From Cercis canadensis (Eukaryota > Streptophyta > Magnoliopsida > Fabales > Fabaceae): a stretch of 64,000 bases of DNA. The stretch spans positions 187,537 through 251,536 of the forward strand of contig QAOA01004158.1 of assembly GCA_003255065.1 (NCBI GenBank), read 5' to 3'. Under the pieces are notes generated by a model that worked only from the letters and a program-made list of their open reading frames with translations, was not told the DNA's origin and searched no databases. The position numbers and the translations under genes are program-made. Below, in pieces: positions 52,346-63,456 of the stretch (within the stretch, counting starts at the first letter, position 1; each line of letters begins with the position of its first letter).

Positions 52346-53041
52346 TTCCCATTGCTACCTGTCATGGGTATTGGTAGCACCCTACTTTATGGCAGTAATT
52401 CATGTTGCAGTAGCACTAAGATTTTATTGTTAGCAAGAATTTTTTATTGTATAATTTGCTCATTTGTAAGCTATTATGTTTTGTGGAATATTAATAGAGA
52501 TCTTGTTCTGTTGTTAAATTATAAATACAACAAGGTTTTGAATATTTTTGTTAAATTATTCTTTTTATGATAGTGTATTTAAACAAAATATTTTATAAAT
52601 ACATGCATTTGAAATGCTGTATTTCAATTACATATAATTAAAATATACAAGAATTTGTCAAATGGTAGATTTTGACTTTTAAGAAATATTGTTTAAGAAT
52701 TTACCTTTAAAAGTAAAATAAATAAATAAATAAAAGAACACAACTTACAAATTTCAAAGGAATTTTCATTCCGGTAGAATTTTAAAAAATAAAAAATATA
52801 TTTTTTAAAAAATATAAAAAAATAATAATTTTTTTATAAAAATTTAACGGAATTTTCTATTAAAATTTTTCGTTGAAATTTTTATTTTTAAAATTGAATT
52901 CTAAAAGTAAAATTTTGTTAGAATTTTACAATTTCAATGACTATTTTTTCAACGAACTCAAAATTTGGTTGGATTTCTATTATAATTTGAAATTTCAATG
53001 AAAAAATTTCGGTAGAATTCAAAAAATTTCTTGTAGTGGGT

Positions 53042-54545
53042 AACCTTTATTTAATTGAGAAAGAAAATAAGAAGGAAATAAAAATAAAACGTACAAAACA
53101 GTATTAAAATGAATTTAATTCTTCCATTAATATCATTCTAAGGGGTATTTGACATGAATATTATATTTTACAAATAAATTTATTAATTTATAATGATTTT
53201 TAATTTAATTACCTAAATATTACAGTTAAAAAAAAAACAAAAACAAAAACATAACCGACATATGGAGACCACTAGACAGACCAATAGTCATGTGGCATGT
53301 CCACGTCGAAAACATATTGGTAGTCTTATTACGTATCTTTTTTTCAATTGCTTATAAGAATAAAAAAAAAAAATTAAGAGAAAAGGTGCAAGAAGGGACA
53401 CACCAATTGAAAATGGATTTAAACCCTAGCACTCTCCTTTTTCTTATCACCCAATCTTTTGGTTATCATGAAGACCCATGCCCCCTTAAGAATGACATCT
53501 CCCATGACCATTACTCCCGATTCTAACGTTTCAACATTTTTTATCCAACCTTGGAAAACTAATAAAGCAATTATGATTTTCGCTCAATTTAATTGAAAAT
53601 GGGTTTAACCTTTTTGTTTTTTTTTTTTTTTTTTTTTAAGTTATGACTTTGGTTTAAACACAAAATTCATAAAATTTTAAAAGGCGACTTCAGTGTTACT
53701 CTACTATAGTCATATTTTCTCTAGATCAAAGGTTAAGAAGGAAGATGACCAAATAACGTAGCTTAATTATATAAATGACCTTTTGTTATTTTTAAATAAA
53801 AGGAGAGATATGTGCCATTTAAAAAATAGAATAGGAGATTATTTTCGTTGCATTGAAATATAAAATAAATAAAAATTGTGTTTTTTTTAAGTTATATATC
53901 TTTTCATAGTTCTTTCAACATATAAATACAATATGAAATTTGAGTAGAAAAAGAGAATAAGAGGAAGAAAAATAGAGTGTTTTTAGGTACAATTAATAAA
54001 GAAAAACACAAGAAAACTAACGAACAAATATAGTATGCATCCTATATCAGCCCGAAAGCTTATTTGAAGGCTTGGAGGTGGTTTCTCAAAGTATGGACAA
54101 ACTAACTGCCCATTCTCTTCTCTTCCACCGGAAAAATGTCAAAAAGCAAAGAGTCATAGATGTCTAACTGCCAAAAATAAGAGTTGAGACATATATACAA
54201 AATTATCATATATTAGATCTAAAAATGAAAATAATTCTTAGATTAATACCATCCTGAGAACAAGTTTTATTTTAAAAAAAAAAAAAAGATAAAACTAAAT
54301 TGAATTCTGTAATTTTAATAATTCAAAATACAACGTTTTCTTTTTCTTTTTTTAGTCCATGTTCAAAATACTATGTTAAAAATAGAAATAACTTTAAAAA
54401 AATTAATTGGACAATCTATTAAAGAAGTTTGTCCTCTTAATTACTTTCTTCCTTTCAGTTGATTTGTGGCGTTCTATTATTAATTTTAATTTAATATTTT
54501 ATTATATCTATCTTGAGACATACTTATTGTATATGTTTAAATATA
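53042..54545. other. AT-rich spacer
   Basis: It continues the spacer interrupted by the CACTA element and parallels 11460-13000 and 31850-33840. No gene recognised. The minus-strand exon-like block described at 12396 recurs at about 54060-54160. Confidence 0.5.
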
Positions 54546-54749
54546 GGAGGTTTCTTAGATACTTTTTTATATTTATGTAGTATGTCATACTACATTTTGG
54601 TNAGAATGACACATGTACAAATTAATTATTTTTAAATTTATTTAAGAAAATAAAATAAATTATATTTATATTTAATAAAATATAAAAATTACGTATGCTT
54701 GTCACATCAATGTAGTATAACATACTCATGTAGTATCATAGAATCCCCG
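54546..54749. mobile_element. Short Mutator-like MITE
   Basis: A 204-bp element with ends GGAGGTTTCTTAGATACT and, read inward from the right, CGGGGATTCTATGATACT (13 of 18 matching). The paralogous spacer (GTATATGTCTAAATAAAATT at 12890, 33860, 57015) is uninterrupted. Flanks TTAAATATA and TTAAATAAA fit a 9-bp target repeat with one mismatch. It shares ends with the larger element at 32135-33123. An N lies at 54602. Confidence 0.65.
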
Positions 54750-55125
54750 TTAAATAAAACTAAGCCGGCTCTTACTTGGTAAAACCATATATATAAATTT
54801 ACCAATGAATAGACTACCATGCATGCCAACACGATTGAATAAAGATAATAGACTTAGTCCTTATATTTGGCGTGATCAAAGACGAAAATTTGGTTAGTAG
54901 TTAGTTGTTTGTTTCTCTTTATCTAATGTACCAAAAAAATAAATTGATATCTGTATTTATGGATTTACTTGGATAAATTTCCAGATTCTCTTCATGGCTG
55001 CTAGCCTGCTAGAATGTTTTAAAATAATCTCTCCTATGAGTTTTATAAAATTTTATGATAAATTCCAGATATTAATATCCAGTAATACGTGATAAGAATC
55101 ATAAGATTACATATAATTAACAGTT
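54750..55125. other. AT-rich spacer
   Basis: Spacer shared with 12900-13270 and 33850-34000. Nothing else is seen. Confidence 0.4.
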
Positions 55126-55130
55126 GTTTC

Positions 55131-56039
55131 TGTGGTGGCCCAATATTTTCAGGCCCAATAAGACAAAACCCATTGAAAAACTCGGGTGACCCGCCAGCTC
55201 ATTTCGGGTGACCCGTCAACTCATGGAATCTTTGCCTATAAATAGCCCCATCCATCACAGGTAAAGAGAAGAACATACAAGCTCCTTAAGCTCGGAGCTA
55301 TCCATAACATAAAAGCTCCTCAAGCTCGGAGCTCTCCCCAGAGCATAAGAGATCTCCTTAAGATCAGAGATCTCCTCAACATTAAGAGCTCCCCTCACCA
55401 GCTCGGAGCTCTCCAGAACATACAAGCTCCTTAAGCTCGGAGCTCTCCATAACATAAAAGCTCCTCAAGCTCGGAGCTCTCCCCAGAGCATAAGAGATAT
55501 CCTCAACATTAAGAGCTCCCCTCACCAGCTCGGAGCTCTCCAGAACATACAAGCTCCTTAAGCTCGGAGCTCTCCATAACATACAAGCTCCTTAAGCTCG
55601 GAGCTCTCCATAACATAAAAGCTCCTCAAGCTCGGAGCTCTCCCCAGAGCATAAGAGATCTCCTCAACATTAAGAGCTCCCCTCACCAGCTCGAAGCTCT
55701 CCAGAACATACAAGCTCCTTAAGCTCGGAGCTCTCCATAACATACAAGCTCCTCACCAGCTCGGAGCTCTCCATAACGTAAGAGCTCTCCTCACCAGCTC
55801 GAAGCTCTCCATAACGTAAGAGCTCTCCTCACCAGTTCGGAGCTCTCTTCAACCTTAGAGATCACCCCAATCTCTCTCTCTTTCTCTCTTGAGCTCTGAA
55901 TTATAACTCTATTTAATTCAGACCAAACTAACTTTATCATCGGAGCCCGGATACACCAACCCGGCCTAGTTGTATTGTTTACAGATATAGCACGGATGAC
56001 CTACGCAGCGTGCACCGACCTGTAACTCAGGCATCGACA
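55131..56039 (+). mobile_element. Solo LTR of a retrotransposon
   Basis: A 909-bp insertion starting TGTGGTGGCCC and ending GGCATCGACA (TG...CA), flanked by the 5-bp repeat GTTTC (55126-55130 and 56040-56044). The paralogous spacer near 13272-13290 (AGTTGTTTCCTAGAG) is uninterrupted. TATAAATA at 55237-55244 would be the LTR promoter. No internal retrotransposon domain or second LTR is present in the window, so it is most likely left from LTR-LTR recombination. Confidence 0.8.
55270..55860. repeat. GAGCTC-rich minisatellite inside the LTR
   Basis: About seventeen degenerate copies of a roughly 30-36-bp unit built on AGCTCCTTAAGCTCGGAGCT, each with the palindrome GAGCTC or a near variant. A higher-order period of about 127-144 bp is visible from the recurring ACATACAAGCTCC (55274, 55418, 55545). 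It lies downstream of the LTR TATA box, in what would be transcribed R/U5. Minus-strand open frames here are by-products of the repeat. Confidence 0.85.
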
Positions 56040-56044
56040 GTTTC

Positions 56045-57986
56045 CAATAGTGAAAGTAAAATCTATGAGACCCCAAAACTAATTACTAAGAGGCTGCAGC
56101 AAGAAGAAGACTAGCTTAATCAAAGTCTTCCAAAGCACAACTTGACAGACAGCTACCACAAAGTCTTCCAAGCACAAAACAATATAATTGACTAACTAAT
56201 GCATATCTAATTGACTAATGAATAGACTTAGACTACCAAGTCAATATAATTGAGTAAAGTCTTTAAGAAGATATCCCATTTAGATTAGGTGAGATTAATT
56301 GATAACAACTCATTAATCACTAGATATTTTAAAATATTCTCTCGTAAGAGTTTTATAAATCCTTATGATAAATTTCAGATATCATCGAATACAACTTCTT
56401 AATATCCAGTAATATGTTGATGAACCATCTTTTATTTCTATATTTATTTATTTTTGATATTGTGTAAAACAAATTCGCCACTTAATATTTAGTAATACGA
56501 CTTCAGTGTCACTCTACTACAGTCATATTTTCTCTAGATCAAAGGTTAAGAAGGAATATGACCAAATAACGTTGCTTAGTTATATAAATGGCCTTCTGTT
56601 ATTTTTAAATAAAAGGAGAGATATGTGCCATTTAAAAAATAGAATGGGAGATTATTTTCTTCGTATTGAAATATAAAATACAAAAAAAAAATGTGTTTTT
56701 TTTAAGTTATATATATTTTTTTTCTTTAAAAATATAAAAATCTGTAATTTTAATAGTTTGAAATACAATATTTTCTTTTCTTTTTTTCTTTTTTTAGTCC
56801 ATGTTCAAAATACAATGTTAAAAAATAGAAATAACTTTTAAGAAAATTAATTGGACAAACTATTAAAGAAGTTTGTCCTCTTAATTACTTGCTTCCTTTC
56901 AATTGATTTGTGGCATTCCTCAGCCCTGGTTGGTTATTATAGAAAAGGCGTTCTATTATTAATTTTAATGAGTTTTAATGTTTTATTAGATTTGTGTTGA
57001 GACATACTTCTTGTATATATCTAAATAAAATTAAGCCAGCTCTTACTTCATAAAACCATATATATAAATTTACCAATGAATAGACTACCATAGCGACATG
57101 ATTGAATAAAGATAATAGACTTTAGGAAGTTCTTGCTTTCCATAGTGGTTGATGGAATTTTTATCTTCCACTTGAAGAAGAAATTAATTAAAAAGCATCA
57201 TTAGACCCAAAACTAATTACTAAGAGGAAGATTAGCTTAATCAAAGTCTTCCAAGCACAACTTGACTAATGAGTAGACTTAGACTACCAAGTCAATATAA
57301 TCGAGTAAAGTCTTTAAGAAGATATTCCATTCAGATTAGGTGAGATTGAGACCATAAAAATTCATTGACACGTAAGCCAAACAATTAGTACTCTAGCTAT
57401 TAAAGCATAATCAATTCCTAAATTAATGTATCTAAGTTGTTAGTTTATATATGATATACTCTTTTCACGAGCACTAATTAACTAAACTAAACATGTATTT
57501 GTTATGTAATCTTTAAATTTCAAAGCTGAAAATAATTTAGTACTCTAGCTATTAAAGCATAATCAATTCCTAAATTAATGTATCTAAGTTGTTAGTTTAT
57601 ATATGATATACTCTTTTCACGAGCACTAACTAAACTAAACATGTATTTGTTATGTAATCTTTAAATTTCAAAGCTGAAAATAATTTTGTTATTATATATA
57701 AAACACACTTTTATTATATTATATTGTTTATTTTTATTTATATCCTCTCACTTTTATTTTTATGGTCATTATAAAGCAAATCTTAGAAGTCTACAAAACG
57801 TCAAACATTTGTCAAGAATATGGGAACCACATTTCTATGTAAAGACGTCAATTGGAGAAATTTATACTCAAAAGTCAAAAGTTATTATCTTGTCGTATTT
57901 TTTTATTAATAGCACTAGCAGTGCCCTTAATCCTATGTCTACATTCAAACTTACGCGTGCATACCACATTGTACGTGCCTTAATCC
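56045..57986. other. AT-rich spacer upstream of RLK-6
   Basis: A mosaic of spacer pieces seen elsewhere (12900-13400, 34430-34580, 53680-54500, 17900-18290). The piece with CTAATTGACTAATGAATAGACTTAG occurs twice. No gene is recognised. Confidence 0.5.
57386..57690. repeat. Tandem duplication of about 152 bp upstream of RLK-6
   Basis: TAGTACTCTAGCTATTAAAG starts at about 57386 and again at about 57538; the two copies are nearly identical to their ends (AAAGCTGAAAATAATTT). There is no N here, so the duplication is likely real. A single copy occurs in the RLK-2 upstream region near 17910-18020. Confidence 0.75.
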
Positions 57987-58091
57987 TATTTATACTCAAG
58001 TCAGTCTTGTGTGCCATGGTATCTCATAATTTCAGAAACCCTTAGATTCCAACTTTTTGTTAGTTGTCTATCTCTTCACTAAAAGGTCATC
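57930..58091 (+). promoter_or_regulatory. RLK-6 promoter and leader with TATA box
   Basis: TATTTATA at 57987-57994, 98 bp before the ATG. Downstream of TATA it matches the other RLKs. Upstream, the 70-bp segment shared by RLK-2 and RLK-4 is replaced by sequence containing CTTACGCGTGCATACC. Confidence 0.55.
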
Positions 58092-61000
58092 ATGAACTCC
58101 CAATTCAATGGAGTTCACTTCCTCTTTGTTCCAACTCTGTTGCTTGTGCTCTACTGTTTTATGGCTCCTACTAGTATTGCTGTGCTTCAAGTCCTCAACA
58201 TTAACACCGACCAGACTTCTCTTCTTGCCTTCAAAGACCATATCACGTATGACCCCAATAATTTCCTTGCCAAAAATTGGTCAGTCAAAACCCCTGTTTG
58301 CAATTGGTTTGGCGTCACTTGTGCTTCTTCCCACCTTAGAGTTACTGCTCTCAATCTCTCTCACATGAATCTTGTTGGAACCATTCCTCCGCATCTGGGG
58401 AACTTGTCCTTCCTTTCTAAGCTAGATCTTTCCAACAATACCTTTCATGGTTCCCTTCCTAGTGAATTGGCTCGGTTACGTAGAGTGAAATTCATTCACC
58501 TACGATTCAACAACTTCATTGGGGATATCCCAACATGGTTTGTGTTCTTACCGAAACTTGAACTATTGTGGTTAGGCTATAACAGTTTCACGGGTAAGAT
58601 CACACCCTCCTTATTCAACCTAACTTCACTGCAAACACTTGATCTTGCTGGGAACAAACTTTGGGGTATTTTACCCTCCAACTTCTTCAATGCCCCTGCA
58701 TTACAATGGGTGAGCGTTTGTGGTAACCAAATCTCAGGCTCTATCCCAAGGTCTGTTTTCAACATATCATCACTCCAACATATCGACCTCGGCAAAAACA
58801 GCCTTTCTGGTGAAGTCCCAGAAAATATCTTCTATTACCTTCCTAAATTGGAATGGTTTAGTTTACAAGAGAACCAGTTCGTTGGAGAAATTCCACTTAG
58901 CCTGTTTAATTGTAAGCAGCTACAAGTTTTGTCATTATCTCAAAATAGTTTCAAGGAAAATATACCAAGAGAGATTGGAAACTTGACAATGCTTAATGCC
59001 TTATACCTTGGCTACAACAATTTGCAAGGTATGATTCATTCCTTTAGTTTACAAATAACCTTGTTAACTCTGATATTTGAAATACAAGGATACATACTAC
59101 CTTGTCATAGAATCAAAAATTCATTTTTTTTAATTGAAATTTATATGTTTGGAATGAGAAAAATCTTTTGAAAGAGACATGAAATGTCTAAAAATGTGGA
59201 TATCTTGGATTTATAAATTGATGTGCACAATATTGCTTTCAAATTTTGAAATGTGATAGAATTATTTCATTATAAATGACAGGTACAATACCAAAGGAGA
59301 TTGGAAATCTATATAATCTAGAGATATTGAGTCTCCATGCTGCCAATCTTAGTGGCGAAATTCCATCAGAAATATTTAATATTTCTACAATAACAATAAT
59401 TGCGCTACCATCCAATCAACTCTCAGGCAGTCTACCATTAACCTTAGGCTCCGCGGCTCCAAATCTTAAGAAATTATTGTTAGGTGGTAATTATCTTAGT
59501 GGAAAAATCACAAGCTCTATTTCCAATGCTTCTTTGCTCACTAAACTAGACTTGTCAAACAATTCATTTTCTGGCTACATTCCAGACATATTTGGTGATT
59601 TAAGGAAGCTCGAATGGCTTAACCTTGAATCGAATAATTTGACTTTTGACATTTTCAATCCAGAGTTGAATATCATAAATTCTTTAAGTAGTAGTAACTA
59701 TCTAAGAATAATATCCTTCTCAATAAATCCTTTGAACTCCATCCTTCCAATGTCCATTGGCAATCTCTCCACTTCTCTAGAGCACTTGGGATTTGGGATG
59801 TGTGGAATGAGGGGTAGCATTCCACCAAATATTGCCAACTTAAGTGGCTTAATATTACTTGACCTTGCTCAAAATCAACTGACTGGAACCATTCCAACTG
59901 AAATACGGAAGTTACAAGAGTTACAAGCTCTCTCTCTTTATGGGAATCTGTTAGAAGGACTTCTTCCACGTGTAATATGTCAACTCAAGAGCTTGTGGTT
60001 AATAGACATGGGTATTAACAGTTTTTCCGGACCAATACCTACTTGCTTGAGTAACCTTACATTATTAAGGGAGTTTTCACTCGATGGTAATAAGTTGAAC
60101 TCAACAATACCTTCTGATTTTCTGAGCCTCACATATTTATTACATTTAAGCTTGTCCTCAAATGAGATAATAGGACCTCTCCCACTAGGTATTGGAAATA
60201 TAAGAGTTTTGACAGAGCTTTATTTATCAGATAATCAGTTATCAGGTAACATTCCAAGCACCATGGGAGGACTTCAAGATTTAAGTCATCTTGACTTGCA
60301 ACGAAATAAATTGGAAGGACCTATCCCTAAATCTTTTGGCAGTTTGGTGAGTTTGGAAGAACTTTATTTATCACAAAATAATTTATCTGGTGTTATACCC
60401 AAGTCTTTAGAGGGACTTGTGCATATGAAGTTTTTCAATGTCTCTTTCAATAAATTAGAAGGAGAGATTCCAAGTGGTGGGCCTTTTAGAAACTTGTCTT
60501 CTCAATCATTCATGGGGAATGAAGGACTTTGTGGTCCTCCACACTTGCAAGTCCCAAAATGCAAAACTATTGCATCTAGCAAATCCCCAAAAACTACTGC
60601 AATTGTGTTGAAAGTTGTTTTGCCCGTTGGGTTTGCCACATTAATGTTTATATTGACTTTTTTGTATGTGCTAAAATGCAAAAATCACAACGAGTCATCT
60701 AACCCAGAGCAAGATTCAACAGTGACAATGTGGAGAAGAATTTCATATCCTCAACTTCGGCGAGCTACAAACCAGTTTAGTGATGTCAATTTACTTGGTA
60801 TAGGGAGCTTTGGAAAAGTATATAAAGGAATACTCGACGACGGGATGAATGTTGCAGTAAAAGTTTTCAATTTGGAGCTTGAAGGAGGATTTAGAAGCTT
60901 TGATTCTGAATGTGAAGTTCTAAGAAATGTCCGCCATCGAAATCTTATAAAAGTCATTAGCAGTTGCAATAATGATATTGACTTCAAGGCATTGGTTTTG

Positions 61001-61797
61001 AGTTACATGCCTAACGGGAGTTTAGAGAGGTGGTTATACTCTGACAATCGCAGGTTAAGTATAATGCAAAGGTTGAACATAATGATTGATGTTGCAGCAG
61101 CATTGGATTATCTACATCATGGTTGTTCTATACCAATTGTGCATTGTGATTTAAAACCCAGTAACGTATTGTTAGATCAAGATATGATTGCACATGTGAC
61201 TGATTTTGGCATTGCAAAACTCTTGGGTAGAGATTCCTTGACACACACTATGACACTAGCCACAATGGGGTATATGGCTCCAGGTGATGTTTCTAAATCA
61301 TTTTCAACTCACTTTTTGTTTCTTGCAAATATATCATGTTGTAAAAATATTTCTAATATATCAAGAAACATTTTTTAAGTTCATATCATAATATCAATAT
61401 CTTAAGAATTTTTTTCCCCTTACACGCAGAGTATGGATTGGAAGGAATTGTTTCTAGGCAAGGTGATGTATATAGCTATGGCATTTTGCTTATGGAAACC
61501 TTCACCGGAAAGAAGCCCACAGATGAAATGTTCCATGAAAAATTTAGCATCAAGCATTGGGTGAAAGATTTGTACCCTGATGCAATAATTGATTTTATTG
61601 GTGGCCAATTGTTGACAGAAGATAAAAGACAATTAGCTGTTAAGAAGGACTGCTTATTATCAATCATGGGGTTAGCATTGGATTGTTCAACAAATTCTCC
61701 GAATGAAAGGAGAAATATGAAAGATGTCTTAGCTGGACTCAAGAAGATCAAAATCAAGTTTTTGAATGAACCTAGAAATCCTAAAGCATCTGTTTGA
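58092..61797 (+). CDS. RLK-6: LRR receptor-like kinase, subfamily XII type, complete
   Basis: Exons 58092-59028, 59283-61283, 61430-61797; 1101 aa, exon lengths identical to RLK-1. Signal peptide about 1-30; N-cap CNWFGVTC at 70-77; LRRs to about 715; membrane segment about 751-775; GIGSFGKVYKG near 818; catalytic Lys 839; HCDLKPSN 933-940; DFG 953-955; APE across intron 2. Introns are 254 and 146 bp, both phase 1. No stop, frameshift or N interrupts it, making it the cleanest copy. Compared with the paralogs it has FVPTLLLVLY in the signal peptide, YPQLRRATNQ before the kinase and LGRDSL after DFG. HCD marks a non-RD kinase, as in plant immune receptors. The ligand is unknown. Confidence 0.93.
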
Positions 61798-62337
61798 GTT
61801 TGTTTACTAGTTTTCTAAGGTAAGTATTTTTCTTTCAATGCTTGAAAGTTTTCTGAGTAACTAATAAAGTCTTTTAAGTCACAAGGCACTTATTTTTATT
61901 AGTCATATGAAGTAGCCATATTGTTAAACTGCCAGAATAATTAAATCATATCTTCACTATATAATTTGAGCTCAATTGATGTAGGAGAGAGTTATAGGAT
62001 TGACATTCAAGCATGTTTGTTGGCTAAAGAAACGCATGCCTTGTGCAAGCAATAAACCAATTTATTAGCCTAATGGGTTTGATTTTACTTGATCCAGGGG
62101 AGATTGGATCAATATTCAAACTGATCCCTTGGAGCTGAAATAAACACAGCTATGAAGGATCTCAAGATGTCATTAGTGTGTGTATGCGGGTGTTTCAAGT
62201 CAAGTAGGTAAACTATTACATGGTTTGAGTGTATGACTTTAAGATGTTACACAAAATAATATGATATACAAATTGATATATATGCCACAAACCCTATATT
62301 TGAATTCAAATAATTAAATGAATAACAGTTTAATAAT
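61798..62337. other. Spacer downstream of RLK-6
   Basis: Carries the predicted 3'-UTR donor (AAGGTAAGTATTT near 61818) and a weakened acceptor (ATTTGAG near 61970), then the conserved block at 62073-62210 with several small indels. Confidence 0.45.
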
Positions 62338-62792
62338 GCAAAAGTTTTTATAATACTTAGTAAACCCATTATCATTTGTTTTAGTAAAAGGATTAAAATA
62401 CCCTTACTACAATTTAGTAAAAGGATTAAAATACCCTTACTACAATAAAAGGACTAAAATATACTTAGTTAAGGTATACATTATTTCACTTTATCTTACT
62501 TTTGAACTCTCTCTCTTTCTCTCCATCAAGGCCAAGCTAACTTGAGTGTTGGAGGTGACGCCGGAGCTCCAGCTCTGGCCTCTCCCCAACCGTCCTTCTC
62601 TCTTTACAAGTTGCTGACCTCACCCTAATTTTGGCAACGACAAATATTATTTCAATGCATATTAAAAAAAAAAAAAGTTCCGTTTCAATGAAATCTATAG
62701 AAATCTATACATGCATCACATATATTATATATTCCAATTAAGAAAAAGATATTACAATTCTCTTGTAACAGAATCAGGAGGTGACAAATGCC
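62338..62792. mobile_element. Unclassified insertion of about 455 bp
   Basis: The other spacer copies read TTTAATAATCCTATCAAAATC without a break. Here TTTAATAAT and TATCAAAATC are separated by about 455 bp. The insert has a 36-bp tandem repeat (AAAAGGATTAAAATACCC, twice near 62384 and 62420) and a GC-rich part at 62520-62600. I found no convincing terminal repeats, so it is called an insertion by comparison only. Confidence 0.45.
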
Positions 62793-63222
62793 GTATCAAA
62801 ATCATGAAACTGCCATCCCTTCTCAACTCCTACCCCCAACACAATTAAATTCTTGTTACTGAATGAATTCCTACCATAACAGCCTAAGGGAATCATTCCA
62901 CAACCTTCATGCACATAAACTACAAAACCCCGTAGCATATTCTCCAATTCATGATACCAAAAAATCTCTGAGGACTAAATAGTAATTTCATTCGGTGCTT
63001 TCTATGAGCACCGTTTTAAAACATAAACCAAATTAGTGGATGCAATTGAATTTGGATAACGTGGCCCAATCCTCCAATAGCCTGCTGCACATGTAAGCAC
63101 ATCTCCAATCTCAACACACAGGCTGTTGCTCTAAGGTTCATATGTAGGACATTATAGTACACACACTAAGTTCTTCATTGACTACTGAAATTCCTATTTT
63201 CTCCCTTGAGCTGTCGGGAAAA
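62793..63222. other. Pre-AGPase spacer
   Basis: Same DNA as 40500-40947 and 5760-6050, including AACGTGGCCCAATCCTCC; it presumably holds the original AGPase promoter region. No TATA box is clear. Confidence 0.45.
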
Positions 63223-63456
63223 ATGGCAGTCTCAGCGGACGGCCGGTTATCTCTCTCCTCTGCTATTCAATTACGTGGATCAACGGGATTGGCGGGCCGG
63301 AATTGGAAGCTCGTAAAGTTTTGTAATGGAGAACTCATGGGTCGGAAGCTCAAGCTCGCCAAATTTCAGCAACAAGGAGGTAATGGTGTTTGCACTAAGA
63401 ATGTTAAGCAACATATCTGCATGTCTCTCACTGCTGATGTCACCAGAGAAACCAAG
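63223..63456 (+). pseudogene. AGPase large subunit copy E, exon 1 only in window
   Basis: An intact first exon: MAVSADGRLSLSSAIQLRGS to SLTADVTRETK, 78 codons, followed by a normal donor AAG|GTTAG. It encodes the plastid transit peptide region and has neither the truncation of relic A nor the insertion of relic C. In relic C the next exon comes 444 bp later; here DNA after about 63740 (past the N at 63695) is unrelated and no second exon appears before the window ends. It is called a pseudogene by analogy; a live gene continuing outside the window is not excluded. Confidence 0.65.

Larger units (their letters stand above)
49089..53038. mobile_element. CACTA (En/Spm-type) element carrying a captured host gene
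   Basis: The left end is CACTATAAGAAAATGATTA and the right end, read inward, CACTACAAGAAATTTTTTG. The 3-bp target repeat GGT lies at 49086-49088 and 53039-53041. The paralogous spacer near 11450 shows the uninterrupted site (ACATTTTGTGTAACC). Subterminal zones (49100-49330 and 52740-53030) are full of short AATTCTAA/GGAATTTT-type repeats in both orientations. The 3-kb interior holds no transposase that I recognise but carries spliced pieces of a ceramide glucosyltransferase gene, so the element is non-autonomous. Confidence 0.85.

Noticed and set aside
52247-52570. A 107-codon frame taken as an independent gene
   Set aside because: Its first 25 or so codons are the last captured ceramide glucosyltransferase block; the rest is intron or transposon DNA.
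55255-55743. Three overlapping minus-strand open frames with a repeated ALGRAPSLRSFYVM motif
   Set aside because: They are reverse readings of the GAGCTC minisatellite inside the solo LTR.
58577-58795. A 72-codon minus-strand frame in RLK-6 exon 1
   Set aside because: Antisense to LRR coding sequence and absent in the paralogs.
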